Shown one piece after another: positions 53,683-61,995 of a DNA stretch of 64,000 nt; position 1 is the stretch's first letter, and each line of letters starts with the position of its first letter. Below the pieces are notes generated by a model that worked only from the letters and a program-made list of their open reading frames with translations, was not told the origin of the DNA and did not search any database. Origin of the DNA: Bacteroidales bacterium UBA5072 (GTDB taxonomy: Bacteria > Bacteroidota > Bacteroidia > Bacteroidales > UBA10428); NCBI GenBank assembly GCA_002415855.1, contig DIAS01000126.1, positions 39,866 to 103,865 on the forward strand. Direction: 5' to 3'. The translations under genes were made by a program, and so were the position numbers.

Positions 53683-53931
53683 CTACTTTTTTCTGAATAC
53701 CAGGTTAAACAAGATTAATATGACTATTGCTCCAAGAGCACCAGTAAGTACAATGCCAATCCAACCGTTACCAAGACTGATATTCAGTTTTCCCAGAAGC
53801 CAATAGCCGACAAAGCCACCGAGGATACCAACAATTACATTGCCCAGGAGACCAAGGCCGCTTCCTTTGTAGATCATACTGCCCAGCCAACCGGCTGCAG
53901 CACCAATCAGTAAGGATACAATAATTTCCAT
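53683..53931 (-). CDS. GlsB/YeaQ/YmgE family stress-response membrane protein
   Basis: An 82-residue protein with three predicted membrane helices rich in glycine (LLIGAAAGWLGSMIYKGSG, ILGGFVGYWLLGKL, GALGAIVILILFNL). This is the transglycosylase-associated/GlsB family, induced by stress in several bacteria and of unknown activity. Convergent with the histidine kinase gene. Confidence 0.93.
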   Translation of the reverse strand: MEIIVSLLIGAAAGWLGSMIYKGSGLGLLGNVIVGILGGFVGYWLLGKLNISLGNGWIGIVLTGALGAIVILILFNLVFRKK

Positions 53932-53986
53932 AGTCTGAATAGTAATATTTAAACGACACTTGAAAGTTAATTCTCGAGTTTTAGCA

Positions 53987-54691
53987 CTAATTCAGCGCAA
54001 TACCGATGATAAATCCAACCCACGGTTTCTTGTTATATATCCATGAAGGTCTGTCGGGGCTAAGCAGACAGTCAAATCCGGTTGAAATTCCAAAACTTGC
54101 GAAACTTGTTTCCAGAAATCCTGCCACGCCGAACTGGATTATGATTCCGTTATATTCATAATTAATCGGATCTCGTATAGTATTCGCATCTATATAAGTT
54201 GATCCTGGTCCAGCAAAAATACCGAAATCATAGCCACGGTTAACAATGGCATAATGGCGCTTACCCATTGGATTGGTCTTTATTTGTAACCGGTAAAAAT
54301 CATGCCGCCATCCTGCGTACAAAGCTACATTGAAATCGGTAGTCATCTGTCCAGGAACTCCGTTTGTAGCAGGGCGGTATTTTAACAGAACGGAAGTAAT
54401 ATCAAGGTCCAGGCTTTTTTTGCTGAACCATATCGGTGTACTGATGATGCTGTCAGGTACCATTGATGGTATTGCCAGGAGCACCCTATTGCTTAGTTGA
54501 TTCCCGACAAGTGGATATGCGTCAACTTTCTCATCTTCAACGTCCACATACACCTTATTGATTTGATTATCTGCTTTGAGCTTATAATAACCGCTGTCAA
54601 AACCATGCATGGAGGATTTTTCTATCACCCCGCATGATCCCAGCAGGAAAAATCCTGTGACAGGAATAAGGTACTTGGCCCGGAGCATCAT
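53987..54691 (-). CDS. Lipoprotein of unknown function
   Basis: A 234-residue lipoprotein with lipobox L-L-G-S-C near residue 20. The mature part has many short strands with aromatic residues and repeated references to surface-type beta structure (FNVALYAGWRHDFYRL, H-Y-A-I-V-N-R-G-Y-D-F-G-I-F-A-G-P-G, IIIQFGVAGF, P-W-V-G-F-I-I-G-I-A-L-N at the end), suggesting a small beta-barrel-like or outer-membrane-associated protein. I do not recognise the family. It is codirectional with the GlsB-like gene 55 bases downstream. Confidence 0.7.
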   Translation of the reverse strand: MMLRAKYLIPVTGFFLLGSCGVIEKSSMHGFDSGYYKLKADNQINKVYVDVEDEKVDAYPLVGNQLSNRVLLAIPSMVPDSIISTPIWFSKKSLDLDITSVLLKYRPATNGVPGQMTTDFNVALYAGWRHDFYRLQIKTNPMGKRHYAIVNRGYDFGIFAGPGSTYIDANTIRDPINYEYNGIIIQFGVAGFLETSFASFGISTGFDCLLSPDRPSWIYNKKPWVGFIIGIALN

Positions 54692-54781
54692 TGCCTAAAC
54701 CCTGTTAGCGTGAATGTATGCATTAAATATACTGAATATTACACAGGAATACAAGCGGGAGGAGGGATATGGCACAAAGGA

Positions 54782-55798
54782 TTACCTTTCTTCCTCCAGA
54801 CCATTTGCATATCTGGCAAATCTCCCCTTCCCGGCAGGGTGAACCTGATCGTATCTTGGCCAGGGCCAGCCGCCAAATTGGGTTTTCCGGTAATCAGAAT
54901 AAGCCTGTTGTATCTCGGCAAATGTATTCATGACAAAAGGTCCGTGCTGTACAACCGGTTCATTGATCGGACGACCCTGCAGTAAGAGTAAAAATGCCGC
55001 TTTGTCTCCATTTTCCAACATTACAGGCTGATCAGGAAGCAATTCAACCGAGTAATAGGGCATTACAGGAATGCCGGCAATGCTGATGCCCGAGCCCCTG
55101 TAAAAATACAGGGAACGGTTTACTTCAAACGAAGCAGCCGGTATTGACCAATGCGCATTTGCCTCCATCCTGATAAGCCATATGGCCAGTTCGTTCGCTT
55201 CATCCGCTGCCCATGAATCAGGAGCCGGATCAGGTGCCGTTACATTTCCGATTTTTCCGGCAATAACGGTCACTTCCGTTGTTTTTCCGTGTGTATCATT
55301 TTCACGGCATACAGGAATTTCTTCAGACCAAAGCATCGCATAATGAGGCTTGCAGAACTTCTTAGCACCCGGAAGATTCAGCCATATCTGGAAAAGCTCC
55401 AAAGGGTTATCGTGTTCCTTATTCAGCAAGGGAAACATTTCGGCATGCTGCAGCCCTTCACCGGCGGTCATCCACTGTACATCACCGTTACCATATCTTC
55501 CGGCCGCACCGTGCGAATCGGAGTGATCGACATAGCCGTTCAATACAACAGTCACAGTCTCAAATCCCCTGTGCGGATGAGCAGGAAATCCTGGTATTTT
55601 TTCGCCGTGGTACATCCGCCAGCCATCTTTTACAGTAAAATCCTGGCCAAGGTTTCTTCCTGCAAGAGATTCAGCGGGGCCCAGTTCGTCATTCCCGGCC
55701 GGATAATGATCAGCGTGATGCACACAAAACAAAAAGGGATCGAGGGTTTCCCAGGTAAAGCCCAAAGGCTTAATGTTGCTAATAAGTTTATTATACAT
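54782..55798 (-). CDS. Pirin family protein
   Basis: A 338-residue bicupin of the pirin family. The N-terminal cupin has the metal-binding F-P-A-H-P-H-R-G-F-E-T-V-T and the second motif T-A-G-E-G-L-Q-H-A-E. Bacterial pirins bind iron; some, such as E. coli YhhW, have quercetinase activity. The open frame starts at 55960, but the ATG at 55798 gives a normal N-terminus. The C-terminal about 40 residues (QAYSDYRKTQFGGWPWPRYD) are typical of one pirin subgroup. It diverges from the glycerate kinase gene. Confidence 0.9.
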   Translation of the reverse strand: MYNKLISNIKPLGFTWETLDPFLFCVHHADHYPAGNDELGPAESLAGRNLGQDFTVKDGWRMYHGEKIPGFPAHPHRGFETVTVVLNGYVDHSDSHGAAGRYGNGDVQWMTAGEGLQHAEMFPLLNKEHDNPLELFQIWLNLPGAKKFCKPHYAMLWSEEIPVCRENDTHGKTTEVTVIAGKIGNVTAPDPAPDSWAADEANELAIWLIRMEANAHWSIPAASFEVNRSLYFYRGSGISIAGIPVMPYYSVELLPDQPVMLENGDKAAFLLLLQGRPINEPVVQHGPFVMNTFAEIQQAYSDYRKTQFGGWPWPRYDQVHPAGKGRFARYANGLEEER

Positions 55799-55979
55799 CT
55801 TCTGATTTTTTTGCCGTCGTGTCTTACCTGTTAAATTCCTGATTCGGATCACGACGCGTAGAGGTAAATACCGAAACCATACCACTAAATTAAAACAAAA
55901 ACGCTTATTTTTTCCATAAACCGGGTCTTCATTATTTACTAACTTTAAACAGGTCTTCAATCCGAATCATGCACTTTCC

Positions 55980-57119
55980 ATGAAAATTCTTATCTGTCCC
56001 GACAAATTTAAAGAATGCCTGAAGGCAGGCGATGTTGGCCTGCACATTCACAAGGGAATACTGAAGGCTGTGCCGCATGCAGATTGCCGGATCATACCCA
56101 TGGCAGATGGGGGTGAAGGCACCGTAGATGCCTTGGTGGAAGCTACCGGAGGTCGAATTGTAACTGTAACGGTTCATGATCCGCTGATGCGTCCGATCGA
56201 ATCATTTTACGGAGTTTCTGGTGACGGCAACATGGCCATCATTGAAATGGCAGCTGCATCGGGACTGGCATTGCTGAAGCCCGGGGAAAGAAATCCACTG
56301 GTTGCAACAAGTTATGGCGCCGGTGAGCTGATCCGGAATGCCCTCGATCTGGGGTGCCGGGAAATTCTTGTTGGTATTGGCGGAAGTGCCACTGTGGACG
56401 GTGGAGTGGGAATGGCACAGGCCCTTGGAATTAGGTTCCTGGATGAATCCGGACGGGAGATCGGTCCGGGAGGCGGTAATCTCAAAGACCTGACCCGGAT
56501 TGACATGTCAAATGCCGATCCTCGGCTCATGCAGAGCAAGGTATTTGCTGCATGTGACGTTTCCAGTCCGCTAACCGGGGTAAAGGGCGCAGCAGTGGTA
56601 TTTGGCCCACAGAAAGGAGCCTCACCCGCCATGGTAAAACAACTGGATAATAACCTGACGCACATGGCCAGATTGATAAAGGATCTGTGGCATCTGGATG
56701 TGGATAACCTCCCCGGAGCAGGAGCCGCAGGAGGAATGGGCGCCGGTATCGTGGCATTTCTGCATGGCAAACTGAAACCTGGTTTCGATCTTGTCAGTCA
56801 GAAGGTGAAACTGGTGGAATGGATCCGGTGGACCGACCTGGTAATCACCGGGGAGGGAAAGATGGACTTCCAGACCGCATATGGCAAGGTGCCTGCAGGA
56901 GTTGCCGGACTGGCCTCCAAGTTTGACAGGCCGGTTATTGTGTTTACCGGTGCTATTGGAGATGCACAGGATAAATATCAGCCTTTGGAATATTTTACTG
57001 TTCTTCCTATTGTTGATAAACCGATGACCTTGGAACAATCCATTGCAGATGCAGGAAGACTGTTGGAGAATGCAGCTGAACGTACGTTTAGAATAATGGA
57101 ATTGGGAAGAAGGTTGTAG
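55980..57119 (+). CDS. Glycerate 2-kinase (GarK/GlxK type)
   Basis: A 379-residue class II glycerate kinase, opening M-K-I-L-I-C-P-D-K-F-K-E-C-L and with PMADGGEGTVDALV, VGIGGSATVDGGVGMAQALG and LVITGEGKMDFQTAYGKVP, all diagnostic. It phosphorylates D-glycerate to 2-phosphoglycerate. Its last codons and TAG stop are made of the heptamer repeat that continues into the intergenic region. A TAACTTTA at 55940-55947 is a near -7 match. If the GH13_18 enzyme in this window is a glucosylglycerate phosphorylase, this kinase could take up the released glycerate (speculative, 25 kb apart). Confidence 0.93.
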   Translation: MKILICPDKFKECLKAGDVGLHIHKGILKAVPHADCRIIPMADGGEGTVDALVEATGGRIVTVTVHDPLMRPIESFYGVSGDGNMAIIEMAAASGLALLKPGERNPLVATSYGAGELIRNALDLGCREILVGIGGSATVDGGVGMAQALGIRFLDESGREIGPGGGNLKDLTRIDMSNADPRLMQSKVFAACDVSSPLTGVKGAAVVFGPQKGASPAMVKQLDNNLTHMARLIKDLWHLDVDNLPGAGAAGGMGAGIVAFLHGKLKPGFDLVSQKVKLVEWIRWTDLVITGEGKMDFQTAYGKVPAGVAGLASKFDRPVIVFTGAIGDAQDKYQPLEYFTVLPIVDKPMTLEQSIADAGRLLENAAERTFRIMELGRRL

Positions 57120-57158
57120 GCTGCAGGTTGTAGGTTACCTGCCCGACTGCCCGACTGC
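57114..57158. repeat. Short tandem repeats at the end of the glycerate kinase gene
   Basis: Three heptamers TTGTAGG, CTGCAGG, TTGTAGG occupy 57114-57134; the first supplies the TAG stop of the kinase gene. Two copies of CTGCCCGA plus CTGC follow at 57139-57158. The heptamer TTGTAGG is the complement of the CCTACAA array at the right end of the window. Confidence 0.75.
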
Positions 57159-57171
57159 ACAACCAAATATA

Positions 57172-58038
57172 CTATAATTCCAGATCCTCAATCAGTTCCC
57201 GGCTGAGCACGCCTGCCGCTATTTCTCTTGCTTCACCTGTCATGCGAATGTTCCAGGCGTTGTCAATTTGTATTTTCAAGGTACCCCCCTGCATATGCAT
57301 GGTGAGATCTCCTTTTACCAGGCCTCTTTTTAAGAGGACACTGGAGGCTGCGCAGGATGAACTCCCGGATGCCAGGGTATAGCCGGCACCCCGTTCCCAG
57401 ATCAGAATCCGGGCATCATGATCAGACAATACCTTTGCAAATTGCACATTGATACGGTTCGGAAAAAGCGGATGATTCTCCAGCAACGGACCATACTGCC
57501 GGATCTCCTTCTCATCGAGTTCCTGCCTGATCACAACACAATGAGGATTGCCGACAGATACGCAGCTCACTTCAAATTCCTTATCACCGGCCATGATTTT
57601 TTGCCCGATGAATTCAGGTTTGTCTGAGCTGACAGGTATGTCCCGTGATGTGAAGATCGCCTTTCCCATATCTACCCCGATCAGTGCAGCCTTGCCGTTC
57701 TTCACCTCAACAATCTCGGCATATACCGTATCAGTCAGCGTTTCGACCGAAAATTGTCTTGCTTGGGCATATCCCGAGTCATATAAATACTTGCACAGTA
57801 TTCTCAATCCGTTTCCGCTTTTTTCTGCTTCGGAACCATCAGGATTATAAACCCGGAAGCCGAAGTCTGCCTTTGTCGACGGAACCTTCATGACGATGCC
57901 GTCGGATCCTATGCCAAAGTGGATGTTGCACAAACGCCGGATGGCTTTTGCGGAAAGCACGAAATCAATGTTCGAACTGTCCAGTACAATGTACTCATTG
58001 CCCAGTCCGTGCATCTTGACAAAGGTGTTCTTTTCCAT
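57172..58038 (-). CDS. Diaminopimelate epimerase-like protein with both catalytic Cys replaced by Ser
   Basis: A 288-residue protein of the DapF fold, with K-M-H-G-L-G-N-E-Y, FGIGSDGIV, FRVYNPDGSEAE, G-N-P-H-C-V and INVQFAKVL in the expected order. The two acid/base cysteines of DapF are changed: the C-G-N-G loop is S-G-N-G (Ser74) and the second loop is ERGAGYTLASGSSSCAA, with Ser224 instead of Cys and Tyr instead of the Glu that binds substrate. Codons are AGC at 57817-57819 and TCC at 57367-57369. It is divergent from dapL, whose product LL-DAP is the DapF substrate, so context says epimerase while the active site does not. The ATG at 58038 gives normal length. Confidence 0.82.
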   Translation of the reverse strand: MEKNTFVKMHGLGNEYIVLDSSNIDFVLSAKAIRRLCNIHFGIGSDGIVMKVPSTKADFGFRVYNPDGSEAEKSGNGLRILCKYLYDSGYAQARQFSVETLTDTVYAEIVEVKNGKAALIGVDMGKAIFTSRDIPVSSDKPEFIGQKIMAGDKEFEVSCVSVGNPHCVVIRQELDEKEIRQYGPLLENHPLFPNRINVQFAKVLSDHDARILIWERGAGYTLASGSSSCAASSVLLKRGLVKGDLTMHMQGGTLKIQIDNAWNIRMTGEAREIAAGVLSRELIEDLEL

Positions 58039-58106
58039 ATGACCTCTTTTGCTGACTACTGATGAATAAATAGGATTCTTTGCTTTATGAAAATCGATTA
58101 GTTCAA

Positions 58107-58124
58107 TATATTTGGGCAAAAATA
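58107..58124. promoter_or_regulatory. Back-to-back -7 elements for dapL and the dapF-like gene
   Basis: Forward TATATTTG (58107-58114) lies 15 bases before the dapL ATG, with TTTA at 58084-58087 at the 19-base spacing. On the minus strand TATTTTTG (58124-58117) lies 78 bases before the dapF-like ATG, with TTCG as a weak -33. Polymerase cannot use both at once, so the two genes may compete or be set to a ratio. Confidence 0.55.
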
Positions 58125-58129
58125 TAAAA

Positions 58130-59362
58130 ATGGCTCAGATAAACGAAAACTATTTAAAGCTCCAGGCCGGTTACCTGTTTCCTGAAATTGGCCGGCGGGT
58201 TCGTGAATTTCAGAGAGAAAATCCGCATGCCGATGTTATCAAGATGGGGATCGGAGATGTCACCCTGCCGCTTACCCCATCTGTGCTCCGTGCATTCCAT
58301 GAGGGTGTCGATGAAATGGCGAAGGCAGAAACTTTTAAAGGATACGGACCGGAGCAGGGCTATGATTTTCTTCGTGATGCCATTGCCCGAAGCGAATACC
58401 AGAGTCGCGGCGCCAACATTCATGCCGATGAAATCTTCATATCTGACGGTTCGAAATGTGATACCGGCAACATCCTCGAGATTTTTGGCCAGAACAACAT
58501 CATTGCCGTGCAGGATCCTGTTTACCCCGTCTACGTGGATACAAGCGTGATGGGCGGCCGGACCGGCAGTTATCTGAAAAGTGGTTATTACGAAGGGCTT
58601 GTTTACATGCCCTGTACTTCGGAAAACGGTTTCATCCCTGAAATACCCAAAGAACGGGTGGACATTGTTTTTCTGTGCTACCCGAATAATCCAACTGGTA
58701 CTACAGCCGGCAGGCAGGAATTGAAAAAATGGGTTGATTATGCCCGGAAAAACAAGGTCATTATCCTGTTTGACGCTGCTTACGAAGCCTATATATCTGA
58801 TCCCGATATTCCACACACCATTTATGAAATTGAAGGAGCAAATGAGGTGGCCATTGAATTCCGAAGTCTTTCAAAAACTGCCGGTTTTACTGGTACCCGT
58901 TGCGCTTACACCATCATACCGAAAAACCTGGTAGGAAATGCTGCTGATGGAACGGAAAAGCCGTTGTACCCGTTTTGGTACAGGAGACATACCACCAAGT
59001 TCAATGGTGTGTCATACCCGGTACAGAAAGCTGCGGCCGCAATCTTCACACCCGAAGGGAAGAAGGAAGTGAAGTCGACCATTCAGTACTATATGAACAA
59101 TGCCAAAGTGCTGCGAGAAAGCTTGGCCAAACTGGGCTTTACAGTTTTTGGCGGACAAAATGCCCCCTATGTTTGGGCGAATTCAGGCCGGGGCATTAAA
59201 TCATGGGATCTCTTCGACAAGTTGCTGCAGGAGGCCCACGTGGTCGGTACGCCGGGATCGGGTTTCGGCCCCTCAGGTGAAGGCTATTTCCGCTTCTCCT
59301 CCTTCGCCACGCATGAAAATGTGCTCAAGGCCATGGAAAGGCTTAATAAATTAAAATGGTAG
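58130..59362 (+). CDS. dapL: LL-diaminopimelate aminotransferase
   Basis: A 410-residue PLP enzyme converting tetrahydrodipicolinate straight to LL-diaminopimelate, bypassing the acylated intermediates. Family marks: N-Y-L-K-L-Q-A-G-Y-L-F-P-E-I, IKMGIGDVTLPLTPSV, G-Y-G-P-E-Q-G-Y, CYPNNPTGTTAGRQELKKW and the PLP lysine in FRSLSKTAGFTGTRCAY. Length fits the family exactly with ATG 58130; a TTG at 58112 overlaps the promoter. It serves lysine and peptidoglycan precursor synthesis. Confidence 0.95.
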   Translation: MAQINENYLKLQAGYLFPEIGRRVREFQRENPHADVIKMGIGDVTLPLTPSVLRAFHEGVDEMAKAETFKGYGPEQGYDFLRDAIARSEYQSRGANIHADEIFISDGSKCDTGNILEIFGQNNIIAVQDPVYPVYVDTSVMGGRTGSYLKSGYYEGLVYMPCTSENGFIPEIPKERVDIVFLCYPNNPTGTTAGRQELKKWVDYARKNKVIILFDAAYEAYISDPDIPHTIYEIEGANEVAIEFRSLSKTAGFTGTRCAYTIIPKNLVGNAADGTEKPLYPFWYRRHTTKFNGVSYPVQKAAAAIFTPEGKKEVKSTIQYYMNNAKVLRESLAKLGFTVFGGQNAPYVWANSGRGIKSWDLFDKLLQEAHVVGTPGSGFGPSGEGYFRFSSFATHENVLKAMERLNKLKW

Positions 59363-59378
59363 GGTAGCCTGAAAAAAG

Positions 59379-59415
59379 AAACCCTTCAAGCGGTCCTGAG
59401 GCTCCTGAAGGGTTT
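59379..59415. terminator. Bidirectional intrinsic terminator after dapL
   Basis: AAACCCTTCA (59379-59388) pairs perfectly with TGAAGGGTTT (59406-59415), preceded by A residues and followed by GTTTTTT. It separates the convergent dapL and zinc metallopeptidase genes. The stem sequence ACCCTTCA resembles that of the terminator at 13.5 kb. Confidence 0.85.
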
Positions 59416-59442
59416 GTTTTTTATCGTATTACCAGTCACTGA

Positions 59443-60147
59443 CTAATCCCTTCTTCCCATAAAAAGGAATATGTAGTACAACAGCATTGCCAACGATGAC
59501 AAGGCAGCCACAACATAGGTGTAGGCAGCCCATTTAAGAGCATCTCTGGCCTGGGGAGCAGTATCGTATCCCGTTACATTCGCATTGTTCAACCAGGCCA
59601 GGGCACGCTGGCTTGCGTTAATTTCCACAGGAAGGGTAACCAGCGCAAACACGGTAAATATACCATAGCAGGCAATAATTACCATGAGTGCCAGATCAAA
59701 GCTGAATATACTTCGAAAAAGAAAGGCGCCGAAAAACATGGCAATGAAAATGAAGTTCATGACCCTGGCACTAACATTTTGGATTGGAACAAGCGCTGAA
59801 CGGAATTTAAGCGGAGCATAAGCAGTGGCATGCTGAACGGCATGACCGCATTCATGAGCCGCTACGGCAGCGGCAGAAACACTCCTGCCGTTATATACAT
59901 CCTGACTCAGGTTCACTGTTTTATCAACCGGATTATAATGGTCAGTCAACTGCCCCTGTACCGAGATTACCGAAACATCATGTATCCCGTTCTCCTGAAG
60001 CATTTTTTCCGCCACATCTTTACCAGTCATGCCATAGTTCACCGGAATTTGCGAATAACGGCGAAAACGTGATTTTAACTGTGCGCTTACAATCCAGCTC
60101 AACAGCATAAACACACCCAAAATAACAATTTGACCCATTGATATCAT
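59443..60147 (-). CDS. Membrane zinc metallopeptidase (YugP-like)
   Basis: A 234-residue membrane protein with an N-terminal helix, the zinc motif AAHECGHAVQHA (H-E-x-x-H, about residues 96-107) and two or three C-terminal helices. This is the YugP/zinc peptidase 2 family. The downstream acid ligand is probably in the L-P-V-E-I-N-A-S segment. Substrates are unknown. A second ATG three codons in is an alternative start. Confidence 0.88.
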   Translation of the reverse strand: MISMGQIVILGVFMLLSWIVSAQLKSRFRRYSQIPVNYGMTGKDVAEKMLQENGIHDVSVISVQGQLTDHYNPVDKTVNLSQDVYNGRSVSAAAVAAHECGHAVQHATAYAPLKFRSALVPIQNVSARVMNFIFIAMFFGAFLFRSIFSFDLALMVIIACYGIFTVFALVTLPVEINASQRALAWLNNANVTGYDTAPQARDALKWAAYTYVVAALSSLAMLLYYIFLFMGRRD

Positions 60148-60274
60148 TGTATTTTCTCCTTTTAATTCTTACTTTTCCATTCTTCAAATAGCCTGCCAAA
60201 TTATGGCAAATCCAAATGATTGCCAAATTGACAGGTGTTAAATAATTGTAAAAACAACACTGAACTCAACTGCT

Positions 60275-61951
60275 ATGAAGAAAGTAATGGTATTTTCGCT
60301 TGTAACAATGCTAATGATAAGCTGTAATTCCGGAACCAGGAAAATGGAAAGTGATCTTAAAGCGTTTATCGATACGCTCGAACTGAGGGTAAAGCCCCTT
60401 GAATCAGGAGTCGCACTGGCAGATTTCAATGCTGCCGTCACTGGCAAAGATGAGGAGTACAAGAAGTCCAGCGAGCTTAATATTCAGCTCTCGAAGATCT
60501 ATGCCGACAAGGCGGCCTTTGCACGATTAAAGGAATTCAAAGAGTCGGGGAAAATTACAGATACCTTGCTTCTCAGGCAACTTACTGTTTTATTCAACAC
60601 ATTTCTTGGCTACCAGGTGGAGGAGAAGAAACTGGAAGAGATGATCACAGCAAAGACCGCGCTGGAGCAGAAGTACTCCACTTTCAGGGCGGTGGTGGAC
60701 GGCCGGAAGATCACCGATAATGATATCGAGACGGTTTTAAAGAACTCGTCTGACAACAGGGAACTGGAAAAATACTGGCTCGCCAGCAAACAGGTTGGCG
60801 ACTCGGTGGCTGCCGGCGTTATCGGTCTGGTGAAAATGAGGAATGAAATAGCCCGTGAGCTGGGATTTGCAAATTATCATGACATGTCGCTCAGGCTTTC
60901 GGATCAGGATCCTGAACAGATCGAGAAGATCTTTGATGAACTCGATTCATTGACCAGCGGTACGTTTATCACCCTTAAGTCAGAAATGGATGAAGTATTG
61001 GCAAAGAAGTACAAGGTTAAAACCGAAGAGCTGATGCCCTGGCATTATCAAAACCGTTTTTTCCAGGAGGCACCTGCCATTTACAATGTCGACCTCGATG
61101 CCTATTACGCCGATAAGGATGTTGTTCAACTTGCCAGGGATTTTTATACAGGCATCGGTCTGGATGTTAGTACCATCCTGGCCAAAAGCGATCTGTATGA
61201 AAAGGAAGGCAAATACCAGCATGCATTCTGCACGCACATTGACCGATCAGGTGATGTCAGGGTGGTTTGCAATGTCAAAAACAACAACCAGTGGATGGGT
61301 ACCATGCTGCATGAACTGGGACATGGCGTGTATGACCAGAACATCGACATGACACTACCATACTTCTTGCGTACACCCGCACACACATTCACTACCGAAG
61401 CCATTGCCATGATCTTTGGCAGGCTGTCCTCCAATCCCGCCTGGTTACATGACAATGCAGGCGTTTCTTCCGAAGAAGCAACACGCATAAGCGGTGATAT
61501 AAGAAACAATTCCAGACTCGAGCAGCTTGTTTTCAGCCGTTGGTGCCAGGTAATGTTCAGGTTTGAAAAAAGCATGTATGCTGATCCTGATCAGGACCTG
61601 AATATGCTCTGGTGGAATCTGGTTGAAAAATACCAGATGCTGAAAAAGCCTGAAGGAAGGAACAATGCAGACTGGGCATCCAAGATACATGTGGCACTGT
61701 ATCCTTGCTACTATCATAATTATCAGCTGGGAGAATTACTGGCTTCACAGTTACAGGCTTATATCAATACCACAATACTGAACACAGGAGCAACTGATGC
61801 TGTCAGCCTCAGCAATAATCCCGCCATAGGCAATTACCTGCTTGTGAAGGTTTTTAAGCCAGGGTCCAAGTACCAGTGGAACGATATGATCAAACGTGCT
61901 ACCGGTGAAGAACTAACGGCCAGGTTTTATGCGGGACAGTTTATAGAATAG
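60275..61951 (+). CDS. M2-like (gluzincin) metallopeptidase, lipoprotein
   Basis: A 558-residue lipoprotein (lipobox L-M-I-S-C near residue 17). The helical gluzincin fold has the zinc motif TMLHELGHGVYD and the third ligand Glu in FTTEAIAMIFGRL, spaced as in M2/M3 peptidases; R-W-C-Q-V-M-F-R-F-E and W-A-S-K-I-H-V-A-L-Y-P-C-Y-Y-H-N-Y are typical of the M2 angiotensin-converting-enzyme-like group. It probably trims peptides in the periplasm, alongside the S46 and S28 enzymes of this window. A hairpin with heptamer repeats starts at its stop. Confidence 0.87.
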   Translation: MKKVMVFSLVTMLMISCNSGTRKMESDLKAFIDTLELRVKPLESGVALADFNAAVTGKDEEYKKSSELNIQLSKIYADKAAFARLKEFKESGKITDTLLLRQLTVLFNTFLGYQVEEKKLEEMITAKTALEQKYSTFRAVVDGRKITDNDIETVLKNSSDNRELEKYWLASKQVGDSVAAGVIGLVKMRNEIARELGFANYHDMSLRLSDQDPEQIEKIFDELDSLTSGTFITLKSEMDEVLAKKYKVKTEELMPWHYQNRFFQEAPAIYNVDLDAYYADKDVVQLARDFYTGIGLDVSTILAKSDLYEKEGKYQHAFCTHIDRSGDVRVVCNVKNNNQWMGTMLHELGHGVYDQNIDMTLPYFLRTPAHTFTTEAIAMIFGRLSSNPAWLHDNAGVSSEEATRISGDIRNNSRLEQLVFSRWCQVMFRFEKSMYADPDQDLNMLWWNLVEKYQMLKKPEGRNNADWASKIHVALYPCYYHNYQLGELLASQLQAYINTTILNTGATDAVSLSNNPAIGNYLLVKVFKPGSKYQWNDMIKRATGEELTARFYAGQFIE

Positions 61952-61991
61952 TGACCGGTGACCGGTGATTGTTTACCAGCCACCGGTCACT
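61950..61991. terminator. Hairpin terminator built on GTGACCG repeats
   Basis: Stem AGTGACCGGTG (61950-61960) pairs perfectly with CACCGGTCACT (61981-61991), followed by GTTTTC. The left arm begins in the stop codon of the peptidase gene and is part of a tandem array GTGACCG, GTGACCG, GTGA (61951-61968). It lies between convergent genes. Confidence 0.7.
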
Positions 61992-61995
61992 GTTT

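Noticed and set aside
58039..58119. Upstream extension of the dapF-like gene by 27 codons
   Set aside because: DapF proteins begin close to the K-M-H-G motif, and the predicted start of transcription is downstream of the extended start.
58154..58816. 220-codon minus-strand frame inside dapL
   Set aside because: Antisense shadow of a strongly supported gene, with no family motif of its own.
61951..61991. GTGACCG repeats as a CRISPR or integration site
   Set aside because: Only two and a half copies with no spacers, and a simple role as a terminator arm explains the inverted copy.
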